Of a stretch of DNA of 64,000 nucleotides, positions 33,485 to 45,318 are shown in pieces (the first letter of the stretch is position 1; the number at the start of each line of letters is the position of its first letter). The stretch is from Penicillium oxalicum (taxonomy: Eukaryota; Ascomycota; Eurotiomycetes; Eurotiales; Aspergillaceae), in NCBI RefSeq assembly GCF_001723175.1, contig NC_064652.1:2790001-2854000 (forward strand), given 5' to 3'. The notes below the pieces were generated by a model that saw nothing but the letters and a program-made list of their open reading frames with translations, was not told the DNA's origin and did no database searches. A program made the position numbers and the translations under genes.

Positions 33485-35542
33485 ATGGAGGGCTTTGACA
33501 CCATGGCCATGCCACCTTTTCTAGCCAGCCCACTCTCCCTTGGTAATCTCCAGGGCACCGATTACCTCAATGCGATGCCCGGTCTCGACCTCCCAGATCA
33601 CCGCTCCAATTTCGACTCAGAAACCTTTGTGAGGTAGGTTGATCCGGCATGACTGTCACGATTGAGATCGACGGCTGTCGTTGGTCTTTCGACCAGCAAG
33701 ACCCTGCATCTGCAGGTTTCACTCATGAATTACCTCTTCCCCCCCCTCCCCCTCTTCTCTTGCCAAATACACTCCCTTTGTCGCTGCCTCCAACTAGCTA
33801 TACTCCACGATGACCCTTGAATTGGCCCAAGTGCTGATCAAACATCTTTCGTTTCGCACAGCGAGGATCTAGCTTTCAATCAGAATAGTTTGTCGCATTC
33901 AATAAAGCGCTTCTCGTCCGGCTATGATGATCCATTTAATGACATGGTCGCCCCGTTTGATCCCCTACCTCAAGAACAGCCACAAGACTCGTCTATCGAC
34001 CACAATAATAAGCTGTTGAGCTTTTCGATTCCCGTGTATCATTTTACCCTCCTCGACTACTCTATGCGCCGCACCTCGCTCTCCGTCTCCGCCCAACTGC
34101 ACGGCATGTTCTTTCTGGCCGAGTCACCCTACACTACTTCTCCATCCGAGAATCCTCCGCCACAATTAGGTGCCGAGTTGACCTGTTACCGCCGTAACCT
34201 CTTCCAAATTACCGGTTCCGTCACGTTGCCTCGGGGAATGCGTTATATCATGACGGACCAAGGCGATCGTATTCCAATCCTGGCCCAAGAGTTGACCGTA
34301 TCGGCAACAGAGTCGGTGGAGGGTAATCCCGTCAAGATCATATCCGTTCCCTGGAAGACTCCCTCCGCTGCAGCCGCCGCCAACTCGGGGAGCACGCTCG
34401 AGGAACCCCTCCCGAGCGGTGCCGCCAAAGTAGAGAAGGAACCACCACCAATTCCCCTCGATATCATGGCGGGCCAGGATCTGGACACCGACTACGCGAC
34501 CTTCCCGATCGCCTGGAAGCGATTGCAGTTCCGGGTTGCGACGGCGAACAACGGTCGACGGAAGGAATTGCAGCAACACTTTGTCGTGCGACTCAAGGTT
34601 GTCGCGACGCTCTCCACAGGAGCCAAGATTGCCATCTCCGAGGTACAATCGGGACCGGTGATTGTTCGTGGCCGCAGTCCACGCAATTTCCAGTCCCGTA
34701 AGGATCTGCCTCTGAGCGGCAGTGCGGCTGCCTCCCGCAAAAACCAGGCCAATGCCGCCGCCGCTGCCGCTCTCAACCGAACGCCCACCAGTGAATCGCT
34801 CCCTCGCCGTACCAGTGTGACCCCGGCCAAGAACAAGCCGGGCTCGGCGACAGCTCAGAGCAGCTCCCCCGAGACATCCTCAGTTCCACCCCCATCCATG
34901 ATGCAGCAACCACCCTCACAACCCCCCGGTGATTGGACACCGATCCCTCCCCCCAACGCCAACGCCGTCTTACCCCGTCAGCCTCTGTACCCTCATTCCA
35001 GTCCCGAGCAGGTTTCCCAGGCCGCCGATGCGCAGCGCCGTGTCAGCATGGCGACAACGGCGGCAGCGTCCTCGGCGCCGATCAACCTGTCTCTCATGGA
35101 TGACGATCCTGTCGGAGGTCATGACGGTGGTTTACATTTGGGCCATAAGATTCCAGCGGGGTTCCACCACAACGAGATGTCTCGGCAAAGGTCGATTAGT
35201 ATTGATCAATCGGGTGCCCAACCACCCGCAAAGATGCGCAAGATGTCTCACCCCATGTCCCATCAGTCTGTCCGCAGTACCACCACGACCTCCTCGGCCT
35301 CATTACCGCTTCTGGAGACGGCGAACCTTCCACATCAGTTCGTGTCCTCATTACCTTTCCCCAATGAAGGCACTGATTTCCTATATGAATACTTTCCTCT
35401 GGGATTGGACGATTGGCAAGCGCCCGTGGACGCCGTCTATCGACCCCATGTGGTTCACCACACGAATATGCCGGAAATGAAATTTGTCGCAGGTACTCGA
35501 GGTCGAAGCAAACGGTATTTTGCCGCCGAGGATGTTTTCTAA
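33485..35542 (+). CDS. xprG: NDT80/PhoG-family transcription factor, probably XprG
   Basis: Exons 33485-33633 and 33862-35542 encode 609 residues; the intron is 228 nt. The first exon carries a serine-poor, acidic N-terminus beginning MEGFDTMAMPP. The NDT80-type (p53-like fold) DNA-binding domain spans roughly residues 100-330. It includes FSIPVYHFTLLDYSMRR, LTCYRRNLFQITGSV, FPIAWKRLQFRVATANNGRRK, FVVRLKV and the signature GRSPRNFQSRKD. It is followed by a proline/serine/alanine-rich low-complexity region, a basic patch PPAKMRKM, and a conserved-looking tail ending RGRSKRYFAAEDVF. XprG activates extracellular proteases and the starvation response in Aspergillus; another family member, RON1, controls GlcNAc genes in Trichoderma. 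Identity as XprG rather than another class rests on overall resemblance. The leader is strongly CT-rich. Confidence 0.85.
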
Positions 35543-37128
35543 GCAGACGGATGCATCCTTTGGTGTTTGTGGCCGCGGAAGTCGGTCCTCGGGCTTGATG
35601 TCTACATTTCTTGACCTTTGCGCCTTCTTTTCTTGTCTCTCTCTCTCCGTCGAGGGCCCGTCTCTTCCACCAGACGATGATGGTGAAAGCGTGATTGTTT
35701 CATCTATCTTCCGATTGCGCGGTCAATGTCTTTTTCTATCCTTTTATCTGCTTTGCTTTGATCTTCTTTTTCGTCAATCTCTTCCGGCTGGATGCTCTCT
35801 GGGGTCCAGTGTTCTCCAGAACCTGAATTGGTCTCTATTTGGCCACGTCTCGCGTTTGGAATATCGGGTTCTTGCAATTTGTCAGGTGTTTCGAGGGAGG
35901 GGGCCTTCAAAGGAGCGGAGTGATATGGATTCAGGTGTTTGTCCATTTTGTCCTTGTCTTATAATGTTGTATCTTTCCCACCAGGAGTTTTGAGAGCTCT
36001 TGGGAATTGTATTTGGGTGCGGGTGTTGTTGGTGTCACTCGAATGCGAAAATGGGCGAGTGCGGTGGCGTACTTTGGTTGCAAGGTTGGGGAAATCTCTT
36101 CTTCTTTTCCTTTCTCTGGTTCCTTTCGTTTGGGCGTCTTTTGAACTGGCTTTCACTTTTTTATCTCTGTGATTCTTTTTTTCCTCTTCTTGTCCAGTCT
36201 TTACGGTCGAGAAAATCAGCGCGATAGCGAGAGGATTTGAAAATTGAGCCATGCTCTTTGCCTCCCGGGGGGGGATCTTCTCTATGTTCTATATGATTTG
36301 AAAAATTCATACCTTCCAGATCTCTCTCTCTCTCTCTATTTGGACTGTTGTACTTTTGTCTTAGTCCTTTTGCATATAACCCCTCGAAATGCACGTCTGT
36401 GAGAAACTCCTCTCCTTGGAGAACAGCACGAAATATAAAGAAACCTATTCACATTTCCACTGGAACCACGACGGCCTCGTGTCAAAGGTACATCTTTTTT
36501 ACATTCTCACACCCGAGAGGGAGAGAGGACGGTAGAGAGATAATTTCAGCAAACGTCCGTACCTCCCTAGATAACCCCATGCAGTGCCCGGAGCTGGAGT
36601 CGATGAATTACATGAATTCCAGAGCACGGACTAGTGGATTGACACCCGACTTTGACAGGTACCAGGGAGCATCTCTAGGGAGCAAGTAATAAGTATTACG
36701 AATGGATCTCGAGTAGAGAGTGAATACATATTGAGGGAGATGAGGTTGTGGTTGATTAGGTAGGTGGGTATGGAAAGTCCATTTAGAATATTAAAAACAT
36801 GCATATTCAATTGGAAGGAATGATTCATATGATGATTGTTCTTGTAATACAGACTCATGGAAATTGGATGTATTCCTCTCTCTTTCTTCTAGATAGGCGG
36901 GTGGGCAGATGGTAGGTCTCACATCAGGGCTACTGCTTGTCGACGGATTCAATGGTTGCTTTTTCACCTCCTTTTTTTTTAAAGAAAAAAATGCAGTCAT
37001 GGCGGACGGGAATGAAATGTCTATATATTCTCAAATATTGGTCTCTCAATTTCTTTAATTTTTTTTGGATTTTTCTCGTCCAATCTCCCAACATTCCACT
37101 CTCTTTGTCTCTTTCAAGACCCTTCTTC
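35543..37128. other. Convergent intergenic region (xprG / cft1)
   Basis: This 1.59 kb T-rich spacer between tail-to-tail genes has a TC microsatellite near 36321-36338. It probably holds long 3' UTRs. No coding frame is supported. Confidence 0.5.
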
Positions 37129-40100
37129 CTATAAATATCCCAATCCATCTCCCCCAATACTCTCCAAATCTCCTCGTATCTCCCACTCCGTCGCTCCCAC
37201 TCGTCCCGAGATTTCCGCCTGACGCTGCTTCCCGAGACTCAACCACTGCCGCAACAGGTTCCCATCTATCATACCTCGACCACTGGTTCCGTCGCTTTCA
37301 ACGGCGCGGAAGGCTCGCGGGTTCAATCCGCAGGGATGCTCGATGGTGTTGGTCAGTTGGGATTGGAGCGCGGAGAGTCGGCGGTAGGATTCTTCGGAGA
37401 CGCTGGTGACGAGTGCGAGAGACCCGTTCTGCGATGCAATCAGGACATGATACGTGGCGTGGGCGGCTTGGTCGGTGTCAATCATCATGTCGTCCGGGGA
37501 GGAAGAAGAGTCGAGATTCTGTTGTTGCTCGCTCGGGACCGCGGTGCGAGGGAGCAGGGTCATTTGGGTCGCGAAGTTGCCGGTGTAGAATTTGCTGCGG
37601 TGTAAGAGACGGTCACCGTTGGAGGATTTGGGGTCTAATGGCGAGGACAAAGTCAGTTGGGGAACGAGCCTGTAGATTGGGATTCTTTCGGGACTCTAAA
37701 GAAAAGGTTTTTTCTCCCTTTTTTTAGACTGGGGTGATGGCTGGTGGTTACCTTCTGGGTCGTATTGCAAGACGTGCAAGTTACAGTCGCTATCGGAAAC
37801 GACAATGTACAACTTGTTGCCATCCGGAAGAAACTCGGCGGATGCAACCTCGAGATATTCAGGGTCTTTGCCGAAGAGGCTCATCTTGTAAGGTTCTTCC
37901 TGGATGGGATGTTAGTGTTTCTTTTCCCTTTTCGAGTGACTCGATCGACACCATCGCTTGTTAGGATCATACCGAGTAGCCTGCAAACCATATCCCTTTG
38001 ACTGCATCGCCCAATAGACACATTCCAGTACCCTTGAGCTCCTTGGCGACCGAAACGTAGCATGACATGTCCATGAACGCCACGGGGAGAAGACTGCCGT
38101 CTTCTTTCAGTCCGCGGACCATGCATTTTGGCCCTTGCGCCACAATGATGAAGCCCTGTCCTCCAATCCCAGAGAGCGCTGTGACGGCTCCCTTGACTGT
38201 CTCTTTGCCGATGAGCTTGAGCTTGCGCCCTGTCTCTGGTCTCTCAGGATCCGGTACCACATTGATCACATCAAACACATAGATGCACCCACGGGCAGGG
38301 ATGTCTTCGCCTTTGACGATGGCAGTGCCCACCACAATAAGATCCTTGCGCTCATGGGTGTTCTCGGATATTTCCATATTCACGTTCTTCACAGCAGTGA
38401 TATGCTCAGCTGCTTCCAGTGGGTATTCGTCAATGACAGTCCACGTCTTGGGACTGACCACTTTCACTGAGCTTTGCGGCACCTGGGGACAGAAGGTAAT
38501 CGACTCATTGCGCCATTCAGGATGCAGCTCGTCATTGTCGGGCAGTTTAAACTCGGCATTGTGACTGGTCCCCACGACATAGGTGTCAGATGTTGTTGAA
38601 TAGGTCAGGTGGTCAATCTGCTCATCTAGCGAAACTTTGCGCAGAGGCCAGGAGTAGTCAAATTGAGTCTCTGACGGCAATTGACAGGCCCGAATTTGAC
38701 CATTGGGGTCGGAGTAGATGAATCCACGCTCACAGTCTGATGCAGCGGAATGGAACTCACTCAGCCACTGAATGAAATCGCCCCGCAGGCGCACCAAGTG
38801 TGGAGAGCTGGCTGCTGTTCGCATCACAAATCCTGCTGCTGCGCCTGGCAAAAATACCGTTCGATATCCAGATACGTTCGACAAGACCCGAAGTGGCCTT
38901 GATTGATGCTGCATGGCAACCGCCGAACTTGCGGCCACGGACGTGTCCACGAGACTGTGGCTGGACTCCTTGTGAAAACGGATGCTTCGCGGTGAGTCGT
39001 CTTCAGCGCCAATGGCGGTAACGACGGGCTTATAATAGATGAGTTCATCATTTTCCGTTCGTACCTATGTCAGGATCAGTGTGTGGAACCCAGCAAACCA
39101 AAGGAGAGACAGTTCACGTACGATGAGATAGGGCGAGCTGATCCACTGATCACCTAGGTCAGCCACGAGAGCTTCCTTCAAGGGCTCGCGGTTGTTGCTT
39201 CGTCGTGGTGGGTCAGAAGAAAGCACCGGCTGCAAGCAATCCAGACCGTCAATGATACTGAGCAATTTCATATCCGCAAGGCGGACAATCTGTGTCTCAT
39301 AGTCAGCACAACCATTGACGCATTCAAAATCATCCAATCGGGGTGCCTCACAGAGAGCTTGAAATCAGCGCTCAAAAGGAACAAAAGATTCTTGTTAGAT
39401 GAGGCGGCATTCCTTTTTGTGCTAGAGGAACTGAAAACCTGGTCTTCATCGTGATAAAGTCTGGCGGACCGCCAGTTAGAGCCGGAGAGTCCGTCAGGAA
39501 GAGACACTTCATCAAGATCGCCGCTGGTATCCGCCTGGAGGAGTACAAGAGTGGAATCATCGCGCACGATCGCGAGATATGGGTCAGAGAAGCTTGCCGA
39601 GATTGCGATCTTCTCCTCCTCGGTATCTTCGTCCCATATTGGGTAAATCTGAGAAAGTCCAAGCTCTAGGGGCAGAAGAGCGATCAGTCGTCTATTTTTT
39701 TGGGACTTTCATCTTCTTGAAAAGCACTTACCAATGTCATAGCTTCGAACTTCGTTCTGCAAAACTTGAACAACACGCGTGCTGTCAGCAAGGGAACCGA
39801 CGTCAATCGTAACGTCTTCGTTCGGGTTGTATTCGGGCGCCTTGAATGGATTCAATGCTTTGCCGTCTACTTCCAAGATCTCGGAGATTTCCCGGTTCTC
39901 TGCGGTGGGTTTCGAGACAATCACGTAATGGCGAGACGATGCATCACGGGATTCACCAGGATTTTGTTGACCACTTTTCTTACTTTGACGAACGGTGGCC
40001 GACCACACGCCCACTGCACCATCAATTTTGGTGTTTAGAACGACAGAAGGGTCACACTCCCTCTTGATCAAGACCAAGGCACCAGCTCTCCCCGAACCCG

Positions 40101-41730
40101 ACGATCCAACAAGTTCCAGGTCCGCCAGAACTCCATCTACATCCGAATCCTCCTCCTTTCGAAGCAGCTTGGCAGGCTTTCCCAGGGTCAGATCTCGCAA
40201 GGGCCCGATGGATGATAATTGATCATTCAGACGGAAATGATAGAACTCGGCCGTAGGATTCCCAGACGTTCCTCGTGGATCCGGTGCTGTCGAGTAGAGA
40301 TCATCATCATACACATCATCGTCATCCATCAGATCGTCATCCGACAAACTATCTTCGCCACTGGGAGCCTGCTTCTTCTTGGATGATGCGGAAGAGCGGG
40401 ACCATCCTAGAAGTACAGAGTCTGCATCTTCACTGCCAATAAAGACATTACCATCCTCGAAACATGTCGAGCACGAGGCTGTTGACTTCAAGAGACCGTC
40501 TCCAACTTGCCGAGGCAATGGGTGAATTTTCATTCCAGACACTGATCGGCCATCGAGCTTGAATCGTATCAAAGCCATATCCCCGGAACTTAGGGCGAGC
40601 AGAAGATCACTGCTATCACCACCAAGACGCTCCACAACGCAATTCTCTAGTCGGAATGATAAATCGGATTGATCGCTCATCGAGAACGAGGACATCTGCC
40701 GTGAGAACTCGTTGACCCATATCGCATTCGTTTTACCAGCTTGATCAACATGGACAATCTCGTTGGTGCCAACCAAGAGTGCGCCACCCACTGGAGGTGG
40801 GAGTGCAACCACTTTGAAAAGATCGCTGGGTAACTTTGAGACAGAGAGGAGCGTCGTTGATGCCCTTTGTTCCAGATCTAGTGTGAAGACGGCGTAGAAC
40901 ATCGCATCCTTGCGCTCATTGATCAACGCATTCGAAGTGGCCACCTGGGAGTACAAAATCCCGAATGTGGGCTCTCGATACTCGTAAAGGAAGGCTAGAC
41001 TGACGGGATGGAGTAAGGCCGGATCAAAGGCAGTCAATGGAAGCACAAATGAAGCAGCGTAAGGTGTTCCGTGGGTTCCACTTCCGCCATCTTTGCCAAC
41101 TTCGCGTTGAGCCGAAGATCCTCGGCCATTGGTAGGGCGTTCACCATCAAGTTCGGAGTCATAGTCATCCATCACTAGATCATCTCCGGCCTGGTGGAAT
41201 GGCAAGATTGCCAGATTTCGAATGCCAAAATTGAACACTGCGCATCGACTACTGGGGTCCACACTGAGGGCGCTACCACAGCTGCTCAAGTCAGGTACCC
41301 AGGGACTTCGAGTCAAGTCATCCCGTTCATAGTAGTGAATTGAGATGGTGGAGATGCCATGACGCTCGGGATCCCATTCAATCAAGCTCAGCTTCGCGTT
41401 ACGGACGGCAAGCAGAATCGCGTCGCCACCGCTCTTGGAGTCGAGGATCTTCACTCTACTCAGATCTGTCACCGTCCCTGGCAGCGGATATTCTTTTTCC
41501 AAAACGAGCTTGGCTCCCGTCGATTGAGAAGGAGGAGTCGTTGTTGTTGTTGCTGATGTTGGGTGGTTCTCCACATTGTCTGTCAGCCGTGAAGGTGATG
41601 AGAGCAAAGAAAACACCTGTAACAGAGAGGACCGAATGACGATCAGATTCTTAGCGGTGGCAGATAGGAATGGGACTGCCACCGCATGGGTCACCCCCGA
41701 TGGGGGCAGCAGCTCTGTATAGCACTGCAT
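37129..41730 (-). CDS. cft1: Cleavage and polyadenylation factor subunit Cft1 (CPSF160)
   Basis: Six exons: 39732-41730, 39352-39665, 39122-39289, 37973-39064, 37752-37899 and 37129-37634. All junctions keep frame, giving 1408 residues, normal for Cft1. The protein starts [16 protein letters not shown] and has the family stretches [40 protein letters not shown] and FVGSE-type beta-propeller blades. An acidic loop ([16 protein letters not shown]) lies in the middle, and the C-terminal CPSF-A region ([34 protein letters not shown]) closes it. Cft1 is the scaffold of the nuclear cleavage/polyadenylation complex, with roles in AAUAAA recognition and RNA polymerase II contact. Introns are 62-117 nt, and that after 37973 has an ATCCTAAC branch. 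The gene is head-to-head with the LMBD1-like gene, 416 bp apart. Confidence 0.96.
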
Positions 41731-42146
41731 TATCAGGATCCCTTTTCCTCAAATCAAGAAGTGATATTTGTAGCCCAGTCACCTGCAGGTGTGAGAAGAC
41801 TAATTAAATATCAGAGCTTGAGCATCATAGGTTCGAGATTCCAATCCACCTCATCAGCCAACGCATCAACAATCAAATGGATGAAAAGCTCATAAACAAC
41901 ACTCGGTCAAAACGCACCGCAGGGCGCGATATCGATAATCGGGGTCGATAACGATCACGTGGTGATAACCTCATCGGGTTAGCCCATGACGACAGTCGCG
42001 GTATTTACTTCATTCTCCGACGCCATCAAGGTTACGTCGTAAGCTCGTCTTCTCAATTTACATTCCGTGTGAAGCAACACCTTCTACTGGAATATTCTGT
42101 TTTCTATCTCATGTGAGGTATCTTCTGGTCTCAGTGTGCCTTCAAC
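41731..42146. promoter_or_regulatory. Divergent promoter: cft1 / LMBD1-like gene
   Basis: This compact 416-bp spacer contains a 12-bp palindrome CACCTGCAGGTG at 41780-41791. It also has three GATA-type motifs around a CACGTG E-box at 41933-41969 (CGATAAT, CGATAAC, CACGTG, TGATAAC). It must serve both genes. Confidence 0.65.
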
Positions 42147-44003
42147 ATGGCGCTCCTCCAGACTTCTCTCATCTGGATTGTTTATGCCGTCGTCATAGCA
42201 GCCTTGCTTGCGATAGCATCGATTTTCATCTACATTTATCAAACGCCACGGGATCGCTCCCCCTCAGTAACTATCACTTGCATCATTGCAATTACTTGTC
42301 TCTTAGCAACGGTTCTACTTCTTCCGGTTGATGTCGCGCTAGTTTCGTCGACGACCTCGTCGCAGCTCGGTCGCCGCAAAGATTGGGCCTCGCAAGATGC
42401 TGTGGATAGGATCACTTACTCTTTAACTGTTGTCTACTATGCCCTGTATTCTGCTGATGCCCTTTTGTGCCTCTTGGTGTTGCCTTTTACCTACTTTTGG
42501 TACGAAGAATATGATGAGGTCGCTGCCGAGGCAGGCGAGCAGACGTTGGGATCTCGCCTCTGGGGCGCCTTCAAGTACACCTTGTTTTTCATCGCTATAG
42601 TTGTGATTCTCTTCTTGGTCGGATTCTTTGTGCCTGTTTCGAAAGACAAAGACAATATGGATCTGGATTACTTCAAGCGGTTGTTGACCGAGAACCGTAT
42701 GTATTCCCCTGACCCATGCGCTCTGGACTCCGTGACTGACGTTTTTCATAGACGGCGAACGTGCACTGACATTTGCGCTTGGTCTTTTGATCACCCTCGG
42801 TATTTGTCTGTATGTTCTGTACACTTCTGCGGGCCTTGCTCTGTTCCCCGTGAGCCTGATTAAGACCGCGCCTGCGGTTTCCAGCCCGATGCTGCAGGCG
42901 ACTACTGCACAGCAGCTGGAAGTAAATCAGGAGCGCCAACGTCAGCTTGAGGGACGCTGTGGGGGAAATCCCGACCTTTTATCATCAAAGGATCGCAGAG
43001 AACTCGACACTCTCACGCGGGAGGAGAGGACGCTCATCCGTCGACAGCGTCTGGTCGAGGAGGCACAAGGCGGAGGGCGCAGTTGGCTAATGCGAGCGTG
43101 GAATAAGGTTGGAGCTATTCTCCGTCCATTCAAACTGCTCGGCGGAATTTTGCTCCTTCTGGTGGCTGTTGTGGTTTGGGTGTCCATGCTCTTGACCTCG
43201 ATCGACAAAGCAAAAAACTCGATCTGCAAGCACCGCTGTGGTTACATCCTTGGTCACATTAACGTGTTTAACCCTGTGAATTGGATTCTGGTCGTGTCTG
43301 CCAAGGTCTTTCCCGTGGACTACGCCATCTTCACTGCCCTCATCTTGCTGCTCTTCTGCAGCTCCGTTGTGGGCATCGCAGTGGTCGGTATTCGCTTCTT
43401 GTGGATTCGCATCTTCCAAATCCGCAAAGGCCACACCTCGCCACAGGCTCTTCTTTTGGCAACCGCTATGCTGATGCTTATGATTTTGGCGCTGAACTAT
43501 TCTGTTTCGATGGTAGTGGCTCCGGGATATGCAACATTTGGTCCTCAGACCTTCTGTGACCGCACCCCGAGCTCACCGGGCGAGCAACCGGATTGTACGA
43601 ACAGCAAGGATCTCATCAAACCGTGCTCTGAGCTTGCAGAGAATCCAGCAGCTCGTTCAGTATGCACACCTAGTGTTGTCAGCACCTTCCTGAATCGAGT
43701 GACGATCAATTTTCCTTTCTTTGGTGTGGTCTTTTTCTGGGCTCAATTTGTCTTCCTGGGTATGAGATTCTCACGCTCGACTTTTTCCGTTTCTCGTGAA
43801 GATTTTTGAAATGCTGACTTGTCATTTGAACAGGTGTCTACCTCGTTGTCTTTGTTACTACCCTCTTCCGGGCACCCAAGCTCGATGAGCAACAACTTGA
43901 TGAAGATGCCGAAGAAGCGGAAGAAGAAGGTCTTCTGGCTAGTACCGGAAGACGATTCGGTGCTAACTGGCAAGATATCACTGGCAGGGCTGATCGTGCT
44001 TGA
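42147..44003 (+). CDS. lmbd1: LMBR1-domain membrane protein (LMBD1, 'lysosomal cobalamin transporter' family)
   Basis: Exons 42147-42696, 42752-43759 and 43834-44003 encode 575 residues with about nine hydrophobic segments. The start [16 protein letters not shown] opens directly into the first membrane span. Family-typical stretches include [41 protein letters not shown] and [14 protein letters not shown] charged cytosolic loop (about residues 245-300, rich in Glu/Arg) looks coiled. The C-terminus is acidic ([15 protein letters not shown]) and then [18 protein letters not shown]. In mammals LMBD1 helps export cobalamin from lysosomes. Fungi generally do not use cobalamin, so the inherited name probably misstates the vacuolar role. 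All junctions fit; the first intron has a TGACTGAC branch. Confidence 0.92.
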
Positions 44004-44316
44004 TAGCCGTGTCCACTCGTGACACAAGAGTGACTAACCACCAAGGTTGCCATTTCTAGTAATGACTCGCATGGGTTTTGTGATGTTTTGACCTGCAACG
44101 CTAATCAACCAGTACTTTATTTCTTTTTCTTTTTCTGATTGACGATAGTATTTGAATGCGAAGAGTAATGCCCAAACCGCCGATTCGTAGTCAAAGAGGT
44201 CCAAAAAGAAATGGCTATGTTTTATTTTGAAGCCATCCGTAAATTTGTTTCCATGGCATGACATGAGTCTGCACGCCCTGCCGCAAGAACAAATTTCCTC
44301 TAGAGTATAAGTGTGT
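44004..44316. other. Convergent spacer (LMBD1-like / coiled-coil gene)
   Basis: This 313-bp tail-to-tail spacer shows no coding frame and probably carries the 3' UTRs. Confidence 0.5.
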
Positions 44317-44965
44317 TTAGTACCTCATCTGCTCGTTGAGCAAGGCCAAGGCGCTCTGGAATGCCCTGACAACGTCCGTGTCTATAACAGAGAGAAGTCA
44401 TCAGCCCAATGAGCGTCAAGATCCGACGAAGCATATTCACGACAGACGGAAGTGGGGAGAAATACAGTGCTTCTTCTTGCTCTCGAGGTTCACTTCAGAG
44501 TTTTGAACGTGTTGCATCTGCGTTTTGAACCTTTACAGTGTCAATATTCACGTGGTGGACAAGCACCTATTGTGCCCAGCTTTTTAATTTTAGGGAACAC
44601 GAACCGCTTGAGGGCACGTTTCTCGTCTTGCAGTATGGTAGTTTGAGACCAGATTGTGAACACCTGCTTCCGAATGAGCAAATCAGGACCTCCACCAAAT
44701 CGTGCATCTATGGTCGAACCTCGAGCAACTTCGCCGTCTCGACACGTAAATTGTCTTCAACCCGGCTGTGTTCATCCATGGCTTCCATGTACTTTTCCTG
44801 CAGCTCTTCCCAGCTGCAGTCTTCCAGTCCTTGGGTCAGCTGAGTTGTGAGAGTGAACTCGGCATCATGAGAAGACGGGCGCATTGACTCGATGCTCTGA
44901 TGACTATGCGATTCTACCGATGACCTGGACGGTGCTGCCTTTTCTGGGCTCCCCTGTCGTGACAT
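44317..44965 (-). CDS. Small conserved coiled-coil protein, function unknown
   Basis: Four exons: 44720-44965, 44605-44663, 44466-44530 and 44317-44381. They join in frame to 144 residues through introns of 56, 74 and 84 nt. The start at 44965 gives MSRQGSPEKAAPSRSS, a serine-rich disordered head of about 45 residues. From DAEFTLTTQLTQGLEDCSW onward the protein is helical with heptad spacing, continuing EVFTIWSQTTILQDEKRALKR, FKTQMQHVQNSEVNLESKKK and a short hydrophobic end LALLNEQMRY. I recognise no enzyme or DNA-binding motif; a structural subunit of a larger complex is plausible. The first intron uses the less common donor GTTCGA. The gene is divergent from the atg14-like gene, 353 bp apart. 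Confidence 0.8.
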
Positions 44966-45318
44966 CGTCCCAGATGCTCCCTCCAAGCAGAGCACCGCGA
45001 GAAATGACCGATGCTGCAATCTCTCTCGGCAGCCCGTGGGGCTCTGTCGGCTTTTGAATGAGTGTTGCTTGTGGCTTGAGATAAGGTTGCATTCACATGT
45101 TTGGCCATTGCCCACTGTGGAGATCATCTGGACCGCTCCAGGGCGGGAGGCTCGTCAGGTGACGACATTGCAACAGACGGGCTCCCGACAACGGCAGCTC
45201 TGTAGACCTGCACCTCCCTAGTTCATGGTCATCGGTGGCGGCTCTGGTAGCTTCATCGACACACCATGGAAGTTCAGCTTTCACCAAACCATCTTACACG
45301 CTTTCTTCACCCTCTGCG
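44966..45318. promoter_or_regulatory. Divergent promoter: coiled-coil gene / atg14-like
   Basis: This 353-bp spacer separates two head-to-head genes. A plus-strand frame continues upstream of the atg14-like ATG from a GTG at 45235, but no ATG lies in it before 45319. Confidence 0.55.

Noticed and set aside
32743..33524. Two overlapping plus-strand frames of 232 and 251 codons before xprG
   Set aside because: They are translations of the CT-rich leader (Ser/Leu/Pro runs) and overlap each other in different frames.
41826..41846. B-box-like GGTTCGAGATTCC suggesting a tRNA
   Set aside because: There is no matching A box, cloverleaf stems or acceptor pairing around it. Similar B-box look-alikes near 8212, 8676 and 61866 fail in the same way.
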